Program-made: the position numbers and the translations under genes
Source of the DNA: Elusimicrobia bacterium RIFOXYB2_FULL_48_7
Lineage (GTDB): Bacteria; Elusimicrobiota; Endomicrobiia; CG1-02-37-114; XYA2-FULL-39-19
Reading direction: 5' to 3'
Length of the DNA stretch: 7,526 bases
Assembly: GCA_001800495.1 (NCBI GenBank)
Contig: MGVM01000024.1
Span: 1 to 7,526 of the forward strand
Shown: positions 6,183 through 7,526 of the stretch, piece by piece
Position numbering within the stretch: the stretch's first letter is position 1
How the letters are laid out: every line of letters begins with the position of its first letter
The notes under the pieces: model-generated
Databases searched by the model: none
What the model saw: the letters and a program-made list of their open reading frames with translations, nothing else
What the model was told of the DNA's origin: nothing

Positions 6183-7197
6183 ACTTCCTCTTCAACTCTT
6201 TTATCTTCTTTTTAATTGAACTTGCCGGCCCCAAGTGCAACTCTTCGGATTGTACAGTGTTTTTCTCGATTGCCGGTGGTGGAAAATATTCGCTGTCTAT
6301 TGCCATTTCAACTGCATTTACCGGATAACCGCCATAATTGTTAAGTACTCCCCCTATTACATACATACTGCTGGATATTATTACAACTGCGGATTTTTCT
6401 CTTGCCGTGGGCATACTACTATCATATACGCGAATATTTATTGCAGGGTAATATTTTTCAACCGAAGAAAGATTTTTGTTACCATCACCACTAACTCTTC
6501 CATATCCATAATAACCGCCAATAGTATATATCTTGTCATATAATGACACAATCGACGGTCCTCTCCTTGATTCAAGCATATTTGTTATAGCTGTCCAGGT
6601 ATTTGTATTGATATCGTATTCTTCTACTGCTGATAAAGAATATGCCGGAAAAGTGATTCCGCCACCCATTATATATGCTTTGTTATTTAATACAGCTATG
6701 TTAGATTTATTCGTAGTATCTATCGCAGGCCCCCTTACAGTCCATGCATCTGTTATATAATTGTATTCATATAATTGACTCCCAATTCCATAAATTTTAT
6801 TGTTCATTACAAATGCTTTGGATATATTGTCGGGCGCATTATTTTTAGTTTGCCAGGAATCCGTCAAAGGGTCATATTCCTGAACGTTAGTTCCTCCAAA
6901 AACATATATCCTGTTATTTAATACCGCACCTGAAGCATCGCCTATGGATACATTCATATTTTTGCCCTGTGCCCATACATTTGTAGCCGGATCATAGATT
7001 TCTACAATAGGAATGGTTATGAAGTTGCTGCTGCCACCAATAGCATATATTTTGTCATTTAATACAACTGCGGCAAGACCGTATCTTTTGGTAGGCATAT
7101 TTGCTTTTACAATCCAAACAAGCTGACCGGATGCATTTAATAAAACTGTACGAGTAAGAATTAATAATATTGAAACAAGCAATACCTTGCATTTCAT
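6175..7197 (-). CDS. Secreted Kelch-repeat beta-propeller protein
   Basis: A 340-residue protein with signal peptide VLLVSILLILTRTVLL and probable cleavage after NASG. Six Kelch blades are visible at approximately 33-76, 79-116, 119-152, 159-201, 205-256 and 261-300. They show the repeating pattern NDKIYAIGG ... VEIYDPATNVW, with variants NNRIYVFGG, NNKIYGIGS, NNKAYIMGG, YDKIYTIGG and SSMYVIGG. Blade 3 has lost the GG pair, and blade 5 carries an insertion (GYGRVSGDGNKN). The C-terminal ~35 residues leave the propeller and become very basic (SIKKKIKELKRKYE). The ATG has GGAGG (7211-7207) nine bases upstream. It is co-transcribed and translationally coupled with the FN3/barrel gene, so the propeller may be a cell-surface or periplasmic binding partner of that protein. 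Kelch folds can be enzymes (galactose oxidase type) but no such catalytic residues are evident. Confidence 0.9.
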   Translation of the reverse strand: MKCKVLLVSILLILTRTVLLNASGQLVWIVKANMPTKRYGLAAVVLNDKIYAIGGSSNFITIPIVEIYDPATNVWAQGKNMNVSIGDASGAVLNNRIYVFGGTNVQEYDPLTDSWQTKNNAPDNISKAFVMNNKIYGIGSQLYEYNYITDAWTVRGPAIDTTNKSNIAVLNNKAYIMGGGITFPAYSLSAVEEYDINTNTWTAITNMLESRRGPSIVSLYDKIYTIGGYYGYGRVSGDGNKNLSSVEKYYPAINIRVYDSSMPTAREKSAVVIISSSMYVIGGVLNNYGGYPVNAVEMAIDSEYFPPPAIEKNTVQSEELHLGPASSIKKKIKELKRKYE

Positions 7198-7224
7198 TCT
7201 TAAAAACCTCCGAATGGCATATTT

Positions 7225-7243
7225 TAGATAGTTATTTTATCTA
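7225..7243. repeat. Small inverted repeat in the Kelch gene leader
   Basis: TAGATA and TATCTA flank a 7-base spacer, about 13 bases upstream of the Kelch ribosome binding site. In such AT-rich sequence this may be chance; it could be a protein site or a weak hairpin. Confidence 0.25.
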
Positions 7244-7264
7244 CCTAATATATATTACATTTCA

Positions 7265-7284
7265 AATGTGACCCGAATGTGACC
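7265..7284. repeat. Direct repeat AATGTGACC x2, 11-bp period
   Basis: AATGTGACC occurs at 7265-7273 and again at 7276-7284, separated by CG. One helical turn of spacing upstream of the Kelch/FN3 operon suggests a site for a cooperative regulator. The core TGTGACC also forms the arms of the 29-bp palindrome within the ORF6N gene. Confidence 0.5.
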
Positions 7285-7312
7285 AGGTTATGCTTTTTTT
7301 AGGCTGATCGAA

Positions 7313-7341
7313 TAAATAAAGTGCCTTAACTGCCGAGTCAA
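7313..7341 (-). promoter_or_regulatory. Candidate promoter of the Kelch/FN3 operon
   Basis: The minus strand reads TTGACT (7341-7336), a 17-bp spacer, then TATTTA (7318-7313). The -35 is identical to that of the LacI-type operon, but the -10 is weak. It would give a leader of about 110 nt containing the direct repeats. Other AT-rich hexamers closer to the gene (for example TTGAAA near 7264) are possible alternatives. Confidence 0.3.
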
Positions 7342-7416
7342 CCCTATCTACAATATACTTACACTCAAAAAGTATCAAGAATTCTGTCAATAACCTGTTC
7401 TTTGGAAAAACAGTTT

Positions 7417-7526
7417 TTACCTTTCGTATTTTGCCAGAAAAGCCCTGGCTTCTTCTTCCGTACCGGCCCTGCCCGCAATAAGCAGGCCTTTCGGCGAATA
7501 GTTGCTGATAATTGATTCAAAATCCT
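7417..7526 (-). CDS. C-terminal end of an unidentified protein (5' part beyond window)
   Basis: An open frame entering from the right edge encodes 36 codons, including DFESIISNYSPKGLLIAG and ending EEEARAFLAKYER before TAA at 7419-7417. The amino-acid composition (an amphipathic, acidic-basic final helix) and a GC content higher than the adjacent Kelch operon look like real coding sequence. I do not recognise the family from this tail. About 220 nt separate it from the Kelch gene, with a possible promoter between, so it is probably a separate transcription unit. No convincing terminator follows. Confidence 0.6.
   Translation of the reverse strand, partial: DFESIISNYSPKGLLIAGRAGTEEEARAFLAKYER

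Noticed and set aside
7248..7257. AATATATATT palindrome upstream of the Kelch gene as an operator
   Set aside because: Simple AT alternation in an AT-rich spacer, without a second copy or flanking symmetry.
7384..7416. Hairpin after the right-edge gene (AACAGTTT against AACCTGTT) as a terminator
   Set aside because: The stem is short with a bulge, and no T-run follows on the minus strand.

Overview
The window looks like a piece of an uncultured Gram-negative bacterial genome. Four proteins or protein parts carry Sec-type signal peptides, fibronectin-III-like (FN3) repeats, Kelch blades, a parallel beta-helix or a predicted outer-membrane beta-barrel. This style, together with an ORF6N-domain gene and a LacI-family regulator, recalls Omnitrophota/Elusimicrobiota/Firestonebacteria-type genomes. 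That placement is an impression from protein style only, at low confidence. Almost everything is on the minus strand, so the description runs from high to low coordinates.

Right edge (7526-7417): the last ~36 codons of an unidentified gene. Then comes a 219-nt spacer with a candidate promoter and a pair of AATGTGACC direct repeats 11 bp apart. Next is a two-gene, translationally coupled surface operon (7197-4839): a secreted six-blade Kelch protein whose end overlaps by 8 nt the start of a protein with three FN3-like domains and a C-terminal predicted outer-membrane barrel. This part is AT-rich.

Middle (about 4770-3300): a scar of mobile DNA. A plus-strand ORF that may be a gene remnant abuts the end of an insertion sequence. 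The IS transposase keeps only its N-terminal helix-turn-helix half. Its reading frame runs directly into an ORF6N gene that has lost its native start: the missing ORF6N residues are still encoded upstream, in frame but without a standard start codon. The ORF6N protein carries a C-terminal PLD-like (MITD1-C-like) domain. Its gene contains a perfect 29-bp palindrome inside the coding sequence.

Left part (3259-1): a sigma70-like promoter, two tandem 14-bp near-palindromic LacI-type operators exactly 21 bp apart, a LacI-family regulator starting at TTG, and 20 nt later a large secreted parallel beta-helix/FN3 protein. The latter is open for 713 codons and runs off the left edge. The simplest reading is a self-regulated regulator/surface-protein operon in which a sugar-like effector relieves repression. 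The beta-helix gene is clearly GC-richer than the Kelch/FN3 operon, so the window may combine segments of different origin.
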